From Beroe forskalii (Eukaryota; Ctenophora; Nuda; Beroida; Beroidae), in assembly GCA_011033025.1 (NCBI GenBank), contig WFMF01000197.1, forward strand, positions 186,001 through 250,000: a DNA stretch of 64,000 nucleotides, in the 5' to 3' direction. Below, piece by piece: positions 33,233-43,700 of the stretch; position 1 is the first letter of the stretch, and each line of letters starts with the position of its first letter. The position numbers were made by a program, and so were the translations under genes. The notes below the pieces were generated by a model. It ran no database searches. It was not told where the DNA came from and was given only the letters and a program-made list of their open reading frames with translations.

Positions 33233-35019
33233 GGTAAAGCCTGCAGTTTTTACTGCACAAATGAAAGCGTCATGAGTTTAATCAAGAAGGCAATAATAGA
33301 GGAGTGTGGGTGTTATTATGATTACGCAATCAAATGTATGGCAACATATTATACAACATTTCATTTAAATTAACAAAATCAATTAATAAAATAATCGGAG
33401 TCAACTAGGATTTCCGTTTTATTTTTCTTTCCTAAAATTTTAATTTTATTTTCATTTCATATAGCTAAAAATTGACGACAAAAACCTAATGATAAGCTGT
33501 TAGTAACAGTTACTGTAAGTATAATTCTAAAAGATACTTAAGAAAAAACGCTCATATTATTACCCGATTGATTAAATTCAAGTCATGACCAGGTGAAAGT
33601 GAAATTAATCACAATAGCAAATACTTCCACGAAATCCGTAACTCAAGAAAATTCTCCAAACCTTTTGGATCGCTTATTAATGGACATGGAAAACATGTGC
33701 TATGCAATCAATCATCAATTATTGGACCTACAGCAGAATTCAACATTCCCATAATAAGATAGCAATCCAATACAATCTAAAGTCAAAGAAGGAATATTGG
33801 CGGCTAGTTTAGTAGTTTCTTCACTCGAAAATCGTTTGCAGAGTTATGAAGCTTTTACCAATCAGAGCTATTAAATCATTTCAAATCAACCAATCAGAGC
33901 TATTAAATCATTTCAAATCAACCATTGGGTGGGATCAAGATAAAAAGTAAATAATTAGACTCTATAGCAGTTGATCGTTATGTGAGGGTGTGATCAAATT
34001 AAAGGTCCAAATGTCCAACACACGCCTACGATAGACATAAAAACTCAACGTGTCCAAATAAATTGATTTCTTTTGCTCTTAATTCAGTGGTTTTAAAAAC
34101 AAATTCAAACTACAAATAATAGGTGATAAAAAGCAAGCAGCTGTGCAGAGTGATAATCATTACATTAGGAAATGTCTTGCTGGTGTGTGTGTTCTCATAG
34201 GTCGAAAGCAACAGGTCCAAAAATAGGTCAAAAGGATAGGTCAATTTGAGGGCTCGACAAAGAAACCTTCATGGCTTGGCAATCGCATATCATCATTTCA
34301 ATATTCAAGGTATAAGGTGAAAAGTATAGTCCCTGTTGGTGAAACCATCTAGAATGGCGCTACCTGAAAATGCTCATTATTTCGACCTTCTTCTTCCGAC
34401 CTGTTGCTTTCAACCTATGAAGACACATACACGTTACTCATAACGATAAAGTGAAATAATATAGCATAAGTGAGGTGGTGAAAGGTGTTGAGTTGGTGAT
34501 ACATCCGATAAAGATAAACCAATTTGCCTATCAATCTATGAAATATAAACTTGGAGTTGATGATTTATCGAAAAATGATCATTTTGAAACTTCCTACGGT
34601 CCTAATTTGTAAATAAAATGTAGGTAAATGTTAAATGAAATATGGTTCAAATTTTCAATCAATTTTGTCGTATATAGTCCTTTTGTATGCAAAAGATATT
34701 CAACATTCTTCAAACCTGAAAACCAAGGGATGGAATGGCTAATTAACATTTTGGCCAATTGATAATTTGTTCAAAATTTTCAAAGACCTGCTGTCAAATA
34801 TCAATTCGCAGTTCCTAGGTCGTCATATAAATACGATTAAAAAATAAACATTTAAGTCAAAATCATATCATCAACTGCTTCCAGAAATACATAAATAATA
34901 ATTACAATACTTACAAAAATTCAATTTAGTCACTGAAAAATTTCGTCAGATATATATTCCAGATCATTTTAACAGTGAGAAATGAATTTCCAATACATTT
35001 CCTCTCTTTTGACAGAGCA
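33233..35019. other. AT-rich gene-free stretch
   Basis: Contains a 32-bp direct duplication at about 33860-33924 (CAATCAGAGCTATTAAATCA twice) and the foldback at 34183-34432. No exon of the C2 gene recognised here. Confidence 0.45.
34183..34432. mobile_element. 250-bp foldback/MITE-like element
   Basis: About 35-bp inverted ends containing CTCATAGGTCGAAAGCAACA on the left and the complement TGTTGCTTTCAACCTATGAA on the right, three mismatches or so. Single copy in the window. Confidence 0.75.
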
Positions 35020-35102
35020 ACTTCCTATTATTCAACGTTTATACATCTCCTCATCTTCCACCTGATACTCCACCAGATTCATTCCTCTCCATGGAACGTC
35101 AA
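35020..35102 (+). CDS. possible isolated plus-strand exon
   Basis: Good acceptor (cctctcttttgacag) and donor (gtgagt) enclose about 82 nt open as SNFLLFNVYTSPHLPPD and PPDSFLSMERQ. No homology recognised and it lies opposite the 3' side of the C2 gene, so it may be fortuitous. Confidence 0.2.
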
Positions 35103-35167
35103 AGTGAGTTAAAACTTATGTTTTATAGAAACTCCCCACCGCGGGGGGGTGGGGGTGGCGCCCTCAC

Positions 35168-35335
35168 CCCAGCTCCTGAGGTTAGCCACTTCTCCACCCA
35201 AACCCCTGGTTTCGAGAGGGCTTCCTTCCAGTGGAGCACCTCTATCCCCCGTCCATCCAGCGCTGCGTTGAGCGAGGTCTTGTGCTGACACAGCCGTACT
35301 ACGCCTATCAGAACGCACTGCTTCGCTTTCTCCAC
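35168..35335 (-). CDS. C2 gene, C-terminal C2 exon
   Basis: 56 codons from acceptor ctccacacag to a donor gtgagg. If the donor is not used, the frame continues through a Pro run to a stop at 35123. The intron side of the acceptor carries a short GGTCAGTAA repeat (35345-35420). Confidence 0.65.
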
Positions 35336-36279
35336 CTGTGTGGAGTAGGTCAGTAAGCAGTGGGTCAGTAATCAGTAGGTCAGTAAACTAGTAAACAGTT
35401 CGTCAGTTAAGGGGTCTGCTAATAACTGTGGAGTGGGTCAGTTACCCAATACCCATGTGTCTCTGTATGTGTGCACATGGATAAAACGTGTAAAATCAGA
35501 GAGAAATTAAATGAAAAGTAAATTGCACGTCTTTATAGTTTATCAATTCCTTTTTCGATCGATGTATGTGCATAGTGCACACATACATACAATATACATG
35601 GGTAATAAACAGTAAGTCTGTTTTAACCTTATGAATGGTTACTGCTTTCTGCCTATCTGTTTCATTTTACTTGCTTACTATAATAGCAATGTAACAATAA
35701 TATCTTAATATAACACGAATACACAAGGTGTAATCAAGTCGGTCTTCTTCGGCTCAGGTTAACCCTTCCTTAAACTTTTAAGCTTTGAATATATTAAATA
35801 GGTACCTTAGGAGGTGAATTTATAAAGGTTGTAATTTGGGGATTTTTCGGAAAAATCCCCATATTTTTACCCAGCATGACAGTTCAAAATGACGTCATTA
35901 TCATATGTTAAGGAGAGTAATGACTTGAGAAAGATCCCCAAATTACAACCTACCAAATTTGTAAACACCAAAATTTTACTCCACATAAATACACCTCCTC
36001 AGGTACCTACGTATTAACATAGGAGGGGTTAAAGGGGTTCTGATTTCTTACATTGCTCAAAGCTATATAGCTATAGGAATAAGGAAAGTTCAATCAAACA
36101 TGGCTACAGGACGTACTTTTCCTAAGTGTAGGAGTTGTATTTCTATTCCGTTGTCCTCTATAACGGCTGCGTCCAGGTTCATGAAGTTGACTTCTGCGTT
36201 CCACTTGGGATTCACCGTGTTCTTTTTCATCTGCAGCTTGTACTTGTGGTCTTTTGAGTCTGTCTTGGGAATCAGGTAG
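35168..36279 (-). CDS. C2-domain protein, last part (synaptotagmin-like family candidate)
   Basis: Two minus-strand exons, complement(join(35168..35335, 36117..36279)), phases compatible (0/0). The first reads YLIPKTDSKDHKYKLQMKK, then NTVNPKWNAEVNF and IEIQLLHLGK; the second VEKAKQCVLIGVVRLC, then IEVLHWKEALSKPGVWVEKW. This is the C-terminal two thirds of a C2 domain: the K-x-YL-P region, T-x-NP-x-(W/F)NE strand, the G-V-R strand and the terminal W...W segment, as in the second C2 domain of synaptotagmin-like proteins. Such domains bind membranes or Rab partners; calcium-binding Asp residues cannot be judged from this part. Upstream exons (higher coordinates) were not identified; the 3' end is either the donor gtgagg at 35167 or a stop at 35123. 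Confidence 0.72.
35345..35420. repeat. short degenerate repeat next to a splice acceptor
   Basis: About five copies of GGTCAGTAA(G/T)CAGT-like 14-16-bp words immediately upstream (in minus sense) of the C2 exon acceptor at 35336. Confidence 0.75.
35803..36005. mobile_element. MITE family 1, copy b
   Basis: 203 bp, ends TACCTTAGGAGGTG and CACCTCCTCAGGTA; internal match to copy a includes GATTTTTCGGAAAAATCCCC, a perfect 20-base palindrome. Lies in the 3' part of the C2 gene intron. Confidence 0.9.
36117..36279 (-). CDS. C2 gene, middle C2 exon
   Basis: 163 nt, one base plus 54 codons; acceptor ctccatttcag, donor gtacgt. Contains NTVNPKWNAEV, the C2 signature strand. Confidence 0.78.
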
Positions 36280-36477
36280 CTGAAATGGAGACATTGGTAG
36301 GCATCTTCAAAATTATTAAATTCAATTCAGTCTACTGGTCATTTGGCCTAACTGGACATTTGGCCTAACGCCTTAAACTCAAGAAATACTCAAGAAATTT
36401 TGAATTTATCTCTCTCCCCTGACCCTAACCAGTGTTAGGCCAGATGTCCAGTTAGGCCAAATGACCGAATACCGGGT

Positions 36478-36517
36478 TTGGGTTAGGGTCAGGGTTAGGG
36501 TTATGGTTAGGGTCAGG
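36478..36517. repeat. interstitial telomere-like repeat
   Basis: Five or so TTAGGG or near matches (GGGTTAGGGTCAGGGTTAGG), with CCCTAACC at 36422 on the other strand. Confidence 0.7.
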
Positions 36518-36599
36518 ACAGGGAGATGAAGTGTCCTGAGATGAGATGTCGTGAGATGAGATGTCGCCCACCCGCCCTTAGAAATTGGCAGATGGGCAC

Positions 36600-37005
36600 C
36601 TTGCAATCGGCGCCGATCAGCGCTGATCAGCGCCGACCCACCGCCGATCAGCGCCGATCGGCGCTGATCAGCGCTGATCGGCGCTGATCGGCGCTGATCA
36701 GCGATTGATCAGCGCTGATCAGCGACACCGCCGATCAGCGCTGATCGGCGCTGATCAGCGCCGATGGAAAAAATTAAAAATTTCATCGGCGGCCGTCGGC
36801 GCTGATCAGCGCTGATCAGCGCCGATCAGCGCTGATCAGCGCCGATCGGCGATCAATCAGCGCTGATCGGCGAAATTGGCCGCCGATCAGCGCTGATCAG
36901 CGCTGATCGCGCCTACCAAACACCTGTATAGGAGCCTTAGAAAACTCCATCGGCGCTGATCAGCGCTGATCAGCGCCGATCAGCGCTGATCAGCGCCGAT
37001 CGCTA
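36600..37005. repeat. self-complementary GATCAGCGC satellite
   Basis: Mosaic of GATCAGCGC, GATCGGCGC and their complements, so that almost any segment can pair with any other. Interrupted by short unique pieces at 36766-36785 and 36906-36950. Confidence 0.9.
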
Positions 37006-37479
37006 ACTTACTAAATTCGCATTGATATGGGCATGTGGGTATGTTTCCCTTAAAAATATAATTCCGGCTGGCCCTGGGAAACGTTTAATGGCAAATCCTC
37101 GCACCTAGGTTTATCACAACATCAACAACCACGTCAATAGTCAACAACAACATTAAACATTGTAAACAACTACAGACCCGTTGCGCCGGGCCAATTATAG
37201 GCTTACTTTAACAAATATTCAAAAAAGTAGTATCAAAATAAGCGGCCATATAGTTTAAAGTACTTTCATACAAACTACGATTTATTGAAATTCTGTACGA
37301 ATAAGATGGGCCCATATCTCCCAGCGCCCTAATTTCGTAAATTGTACGTTGAGAATATTGGACGCAAAAATATTCGAAGTCCTGAGGTCATAATCGAACG
37401 TATTTCGTTCATAACTCGGCTCAGGATAGTCGTATGATACCTTTATTTCTTTACTAGACCGCAACATTGTTACGACAGA

Positions 37480-38275
37480 GATGCGAAGTAACGGCACAGA
37501 AACTCCGTTATGACACAGAAACACCGTTACGACACATTAACGGCGCAGTAACACTGTTAACTGTAATTATGCACAGTAACACCGTTACGACACAGTAAAG
37601 CAGAAACACCGTTACGTCACAGTGACACCGTTACGACACTGTAATGCTGTTATGACACAGTATCGTCGTTACGACACAGTAATGCCGTTACGACACAGTA
37701 ACGTTGTTACGAAACAGTAAAGCCGTTACGACACAGTAACAACCTTACCACAGTATCGTCGTTACGACACTGTAACAACGTTACGACACAGTATCGCCGT
37801 TACGACACAGTATCGCCGTTAGGACTCAGTTACGTCGTTACGGCTCAGTAACGTCGTTACGACTCAGTAACGTCGTTAAGAAACACTAACACCGTAACGA
37901 CACAGTAACACCGATACGACACTCACACACTAGTGTTATTGTGTCGTAACAATGTTACCGAGTCGTTACACCTTTACTGATGCGTACTTGTAACGACGAC
38001 CGACGTTACTGTGAGTGTGTCGTAACGGTGTTACTGTGTCGTAACGGCGTTACTGCGTCGTAATTACGATGTTACTGTGTCGTATTATAGTAACTAGAGT
38101 TATAGTGTTACTGTGTCGTGACGGTGTGACGTGTCGCAAAGGGGTTGCTGTGTCGCAACAATGTTACTGTGTCGTAACGGTGTTACTGTGTCGTAACGGT
38201 GTTACTGTGTAGTACCGGTGTTACTATGTCGTAGCGGTGTTACTGTGTCGTAACGGTGTTACTGTGTGGTAATAC
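37480..38275. repeat. head-to-head 19-bp GTTACGACACAGTAAC satellite
   Basis: 37480-37920 repeats CGTTACGACACAGTAAC(A/G)C; 37930-38275 repeats the complement TGTGTCGTAACGGTGTTAC. The unit itself has inverted GTTAC/GTAAC ends. Together the two halves form a potential ~400-bp-stem hairpin. Confidence 0.9.
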
Positions 38276-38354
38276 GAGCGAATTACTCCCGTATAGGACT
38301 CTCGGAGTACTCCCGCAGTACTCCCGGGAGTCTCCCGCAGTAATTCGCTCGTAT
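38272..38354. repeat. 83-bp hairpin closing the satellite
   Basis: ATACGAGCGAATTACT at the left and its complement AGTAATTCGCTCGTAT at the right, with inner CTCCCG/CGGGAG words also pairing. A second small palindrome (GTAGGACC/GGTCCTAC) follows at about 38361-38378. Confidence 0.9.
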
Positions 38355-38499
38355 GACCGTAGGACCTAATGGTCCTACTGTGTCGTAACGATTTTACAAT
38401 GTATTTGTAAGACAGATTTTTTTGAAATTCCGATTTTTGTGATGGTGATTGATGGAATAGCTTTCCGTGATAATTTTATTTAAGAAATTAGGGCATTGG

Positions 38500-38790
38500 G
38501 AGATGGGTGATATGACCTTTTACCCCCAACTTTTTATCCCCCGCCTTTTTACCAGCCTAGGGTACAGGTGCGACCTTTTACCCCCTGCTAACCTTTGATC
38601 TGTACTTTATTCTAAGGGGGAAGGGCGCAGACCTACACTGCGACTTTTTACCCCCTATGAGCTCGGTAGCAAGCAGGGGAATAAAAAGACGTAGACAGGA
38701 GTGGAACTTCGACCTTTCATTCCCATTGGTGCTTCGAATGGGGATAAAAAGTCGCATCTAGCCGTAGGACTGCGAACTTTTATCCCCCTG
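38500..38790. repeat. degenerate ACCTTTTACCCCC motif cluster
   Basis: GACCTTTTACCCCC-like words occur about six times, then GGGGAATAAAAAG and GGGGATAAAAAGTCGC in the opposite sense, so again a head-to-head arrangement. No gene. Confidence 0.6.
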
Positions 38791-38992
38791 GAAGTGGGTC
38801 ACATTCCGCAGTAGCCTCGCTGGAGGTATGGTGAGAGATATCGATGATCGAGGATCCTATCCCTTGCTCCTGCTCATGCAACTGAAAGTCTTTCTAGGGA
38901 TTGGGCAGGAGAGATTTTTCTTTCACATGTGTAAGCGGTTAGACTAACACATCAACCAGCTCGGACCAGGGGCGGCTCATATGGGTGTATGG

Positions 38993-39492
38993 TTACCACA
39001 TGTTACGTGTCCCTGTTTGTTCGCGCTTGCGCGCGCTTTTCGTAGAAAAGTCACAAACAGGGCCACGCAACAATGGTAAGATTCGCTCCTCAGCTCGGGG
39101 CGCATATTTTACGCCCCTATTAAGTGATTCAACCATATTTGGGCATTAATTGTTTGAGTGCGCGTCGTACGCCGCGCTTCTAGGCTGAGAGTCACTCTAG
39201 CAGAGATGACCATATTTTGAGATCCTCAAATCGCGTTGGATAACGTGATGACGTAGATCAGGTTTAGCAGGCGTTCCTTGAAATAATTGTCAGGTGATAC
39301 CCATATATGGAATAAACTATCTGCCGAGCACTAGAGTGAGGAATGTGTCCGGCTTTCCATAAACAGTTGATGTTTTACGCAGTTCGTTGCTACTCATTCC
39401 ATTAAATTATTTGTTTGTGTGGCCAATGGCTCTTTCTACTTTTCTACCCGTTTTGGGGTTATGCTAATTGTTTTTCTTGGAGATGTGACTCT
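38993..39492. mobile_element. right arm of the ~500-bp inverted repeat
   Basis: Complement of 30691-31190, starting TTACCACATGTTACGTGTCC. Beyond the shared ...GTGACTCTG the two arms continue into different minisatellites (9-bp here, 52-bp at the left). Confidence 0.88.
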
Positions 39493-39494
39493 GA

Positions 39495-40177
39495 GTCAGT
39501 CAAGTCAGTCAAATTCAGTCAAGTCAGTCCAGTCAGTCAGAGTCAGGTCAGTCAGTCAGGTCGGTCAAAGTCAGTCAAGTCAGTCCAAGGTCAGTCAAGT
39601 CAGTCAAGTCAGTCAGGTGGTCAAGTCAGTCCAAGTCAGTCAAGTCAGTCAAGTCAGTCAAGTCAGTCCAAGTCAGTCAAGTCAGTCAAAGTCAGTCAAA
39701 GTCAAGTCCCAAGTCAGTCAAGTCAGTCAAGTCAGTCAAGTCAGTCAAGTCAGTCAAGTCGGTCAAGTCAGTCAAGTCAGTCAAGTCAGTCCAAGTCAGT
39801 CAAGTCAGTCAAGTCAGTCAAGTCAGTCAAGTCAGGTCAAGTCAGTCAAGTCAGTCAAGTCAAGTCAAGTCGGTCAAGTCAGTCAGAGTCAGTCAAGTCA
39901 GTCAAGTCAGTCAAGTCAGTCAAGTCAGTCAAGTCAGTCCAAGTCAGTCAAGTCAGTCAAGTCAGTCAAGTCAGTCAAGTCAGTCAAGTCAGTCAAGTCA
40001 GTCAAGACAGTCAAGTCAGTCAAGTCAGTCAAGTCAGTCAAGTCAGTCAAGTCAGTCAAGTCAGTCAAGTCAGTCAAGTCAGTCAAGTCAGTCAAGTCAG
40101 TCAAGTCAGTCAAGTCAGTCAAGTCAGTCAAGTCAGTCAAGTCAGTCAAGTCAGTCAAGTCAGTCAAGTCAGTCCTG
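39495..40177. repeat. 9-bp GTCAGTCAA array
   Basis: About 70 copies of a 9-bp unit. As 9 is a multiple of three and the unit has no stop, two plus frames are open for over 250 codons (SQS/VKS/QVS repeats) and one minus frame reads DLT repeats. Not regarded as coding. Confidence 0.95.
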
Positions 40178-40181
40178 TGTC

Positions 40182-40317
40182 TCAGTACCTGAGGTGGCTG
40201 CACGGTGTCCAGAAGCGGCTGCTGGAGCGGTGGCAGAGGGTGTAGAGTTGGCGGTAGCTGTCGTAGGGGCTGTCTCTGGAACTGCATCTGATGAAGGGCG
40301 GGTGGGCGACATCTCAT
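40182..40317 (-). CDS. possible Pro/Ser/Ala-rich exon
   Basis: G+C-rich 136-nt piece bounded on the minus strand by ttttctcgtgag and a donor-like gtactg. Frames read Pro/Gln-rich or MSPTRPSSDAVPETAPTTAT. Upstream of the C2 gene on the same strand, so it might be a linker exon of that gene, but part of it (GATGTCGCCCACCCGCCCTT) also occurs at about 36560, arguing for a repeat. Confidence 0.2.
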
Positions 40318-40734
40318 CTCACGAGAAAATGAAACCGCTAATATACGCTTAGAGCACGGCTGGGCGCTTACGTGACCTACAATCTTACAATGGTCACGTA
40401 TTCAGATCGAATGTTAAATACGGTGGAATAAAGGAGTAGAGATAAGGAGTTGATATACGGAAACTGACTCATGGTAAATAAGCCGTGGATAATCTGAAAC
40501 TACACACGAGTAATTATTCTGAGAAAATTAAACCGCTAATATACGCTTAGAGCACGGCTGGGAATGCATTAATGGGGAACGGACACAGTGTACACACTAC
40601 ACAGCCGTGAACAGTAGCCTGTGCTGAGTGCGTGTAACAAGTTGCAATGTATACTGATAAGCGAGCTGCTAATACTTAACACGCAAAAGAAAACTGAGGA
40701 ATGGCAATGTAAACTGATAAATGGCAGGGAGCAG
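40318..40734. other. no gene; 42-bp direct duplication
   Basis: GAAAA(T)GAAACCGCTAATAT ... AGAGCACGGCTGGG occurs at about 40323-40362 and 40520-40561. Confidence 0.6.
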
Positions 40735-43700
40735 CTGGGTTTGCTCAGGGAGCGCTGGGTTTGCACTCAGGGAGCAGCTGGGTTTCCACTCAGGGAGCAG
40801 CTGGGATTGTTCTCAGGGAGCGCTGGGTTTGCTCAGGGAGCAGCTGGGTTTGCTCAGGGAGCAGCTGGGATTGCTCGCAGGGAGCGCTGGGTTTGCTCTC
40901 AGAAAGCGCTGGGTTTGCTCTCAGAAAGCGCTGGGTTTGCTCTCAGGAAGCAGCTGGGTTTGTTCCCAGGGAGCGCTGAGATTGTTCTCATGGAGCGCTG
41001 GGTTTGCTCTCAGGGAGCAGCTGGGTTTGCTCTCAGGGAGCAGCTGGGTTTGTTCTCAAGGTGCTGGGTTTGCTCTCAGGGAGCTGGTTTTTCAGGGGCA
41101 GCTGGGTTTTGCTCAAGGAGCAGCTGGGTTTGCTCTCATGGAACTGGGTTTGCTCAGGGAGCAGCTGGGTTTGCTCAGGGAGCAGCTGGGTTTGTTCTCA
41201 GGGAGCGCTGGGTTTGCTCAGGGAGCAGCTGGGTTTGCTCTCAGGGAGCAGCTGGGTTTGTTCTCAAGGTGCTGGGTTTGCTGTCAGGGAGCAGCTGGGT
41301 TTGCTCTCAAGGAGCTTGGTTTGCTCTCAGGGAGCTGGGTTTGCTCAGGGAGCGCTGGGTTTGCTCAGGGAGCAGCTGGGTTTGCTCTCAAGGAGCTGGG
41401 TTTGCTCAGGGAGCAGCTGGGTTTGCTCTCAGGGAGCAGCTGGGTTTGTTCTCAGGGAGCGCTGGGTTTGCTCAGGGAGCAGCTGGGTTTGCTCAGGGAG
41501 CAGCTGGGTTTGCTCTCAAGGGGAGCGGGTTGCTCTCAGCTGGGTTTGCTCTCAGGAGCTGGGTTTGCTCTCAGGAGCAGCTGGGTTTGTTCTCAGGGAG
41601 CAGCTGGGTTTGCTCTCAGGGAGCAGCTGGGTTTGCTCTCAAGGAGCTGGGTTTGCTCAGGGAGCAGCTGGGTTTGCTCAGGGAGCAGCTGGGTTTGCTC
41701 TCAAGGAGCTGGGTTTGCTCAGGGAGCAGCTGGGTTTGCTCAGGGAGCAGCTGGGTTTGCTCTCAGGAGCAGCTGGGTTTGCTCTCAGGGAGCAGCTGGG
41801 TTTGCTCTCAGGGAGCAGCTGGGTTTGCTCTCAGGGAGCAGCTGGGTTTGCTCTCAGGGAGCAGCTGGGTTTGCTCAGGGAGCAGCTGGGTTTGCTCAGG
41901 AGCAGCTGGGTTTGCTCTCAGGGAGCAGCTGGTTTGCTCAAGGAGCTGGGTTTGCTCTCAGGGAGCAGCTGGGTTTGCTCTCAGGGAGCAGCTGGGTTTT
42001 GCTCAGGGAGCGCTGGGTTTGCTCAGGGAGCGCTGGGTTTGCTCAGGGAGCAGCTGGGTTTGCTCTCATGGAACTGGGTTTGCTCAGGGAGCAGCTGGGT
42101 TTGCTCAGGGAGCAGCTGGGTTTGTTCTCAGGGAGCGCTGGGATTGCTCTCATGGAGCGCTGGGTTTGCTCTCAAGGAGCGCTAGGTTTGCTCAGGACGC
42201 AGCTGGGTTTGCTCAGGGAGCAGCTGGGATTGCTCTCAGGGAGCGCTGGGTTTGCTCTCAGGGAGCAGCTGGGTTTGCTCAGGGAGCAGCTGGGTTTGCT
42301 CAGGGAGCAGCTGGGTTTGCTCTCAGGGAGCAGCTGGGTTTGCTCTCAGGAGCGCTGGGTTTGCTCAGGGAGCAGCTGGGTTTGCTCAGGGAGCAGCTGG
42401 TTTGCTCTCAGGGAGCAGCTGGGTTTGCTCTCAGGAGCAGCTGGGTTTGCTCTCAGGAGCGCTGGGTTTGCTCTCAGGGAGCAGCTGGGTTTGCTCTCAG
42501 GGAGCAGCTGGGTTTGCTCTCAAGGAGCTGGGTTTGCTCAGGGAGCAGCTGGGTTTGCTCAGGGAGCGCTGAGTTTGCTCAGGGAGCAGCTGGGTTTGCT
42601 CTCAGGGAGCTGGGTTTGCTCAGGGAGCAGCTGGGTTTGCTCTCAGGGAGCAGCTGGGTTTGCTCTCAGGGAGCAGCTGGGTTTGCTCTCAGGGAGCAGC
42701 TGGGATTGTTCTCAGGGAGCGCTGGGTTTGCTCAGGGAGCAGCTGGGTTTGCTCAGGGAGCAGCTGGGTTTGCTCTCAGGGAGCGCTGGGTTTGCTCTCA
42801 GGGAGCAGCTGGGTTTGCTCTCAGGGAGCGCTGGGTTTGCTCTCAGGGAGCAGCTGGGTTTGCTCAGGAGCAGCTGGGTTTGCTCAGGGAGCAGCTGGGT
42901 TTGCTCGTCTCAGGGAGCAGCTGGGTTTGCTCTCAGAGCTGGGTTTGCTCAGGGAGCAGCTGGGTTTGCTCTCAGGAGCAGCTGGGTTTGCTCTCAGGAG
43001 CGCTGGGTTTGGGTTCTCAGGGAGCAGCTGGGTTTGCTCTCAGGGAGCTGGGTTTGCTCAGGGAGCAGTTGGGTTTGCTCTCAGGGAGCTTGGTTTGCTC
43101 TCAGGGAGCTGGGTTTGCTCAGGGAGCAGGGGGTTGGGTTTGTTCCCAGGGCAGCTGGTTTGCTCTCATGGAGCGCTGGGTTTGCTCTCAGGGAGCAGCT
43201 GGGTTTGCTCTCAGGAGCGCTGGGTTTGCTCAGCTCAGGGAGCGCTGGGTTTGCTGTCAGGGAGCAGCTGGGTTTGCTCTCAAGGAGCTTGGTTTGCTCT
43301 CATGGAACTGGGTTTGCTCTCATGGAACTAGGTTTGCTCAGGGAGCAGCTGGGTTTGTTCCCAGGAGCGCTGGGTTTGCTCTCAGGGAGCGCTGGGTTTG
43401 CTGTCAGGGAGCAGCTGGGTTTGCTCTCAGGGAGCGCTGGGTTTGCTCTCAGGAGCGCTGGGTTTGCTGTCAGGGAGCAGCTGGGTTTGCTCTCAGGGAG
43501 CTGGGTTTCAGGGAGCGCTGGGTTTGCTCTCAGGGAGCGCTGGGTTTGCTCTCAGGGAGCGCTGGGTTTACTCTCCGGGAGCAGCTGGGTTTGCTCTTGC
43601 CTCTTAGGGAGTGCTGGGTTTGCTCTCAGGGAGCGCTGGGTTTTCTCTCAGTGAGCGCTGGGTTTGCTCTCAGGTAGCTGGGTTTGCTCAGGAAGCGCTA

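Noticed and set aside
39415-40245. 276- and 257-codon Ser/Gln/Val/Lys repeat ORFs
   Set aside because: By-product of a 9-bp array; two plus frames and one minus frame are open at once.
40621-43677. 1018-codon open frame and its companions through 47.9 kb
   Set aside because: Entirely inside a 20-23-bp satellite; openness follows from a stop-free unit, frames overlap one another and there is no unique domain or splice structure.
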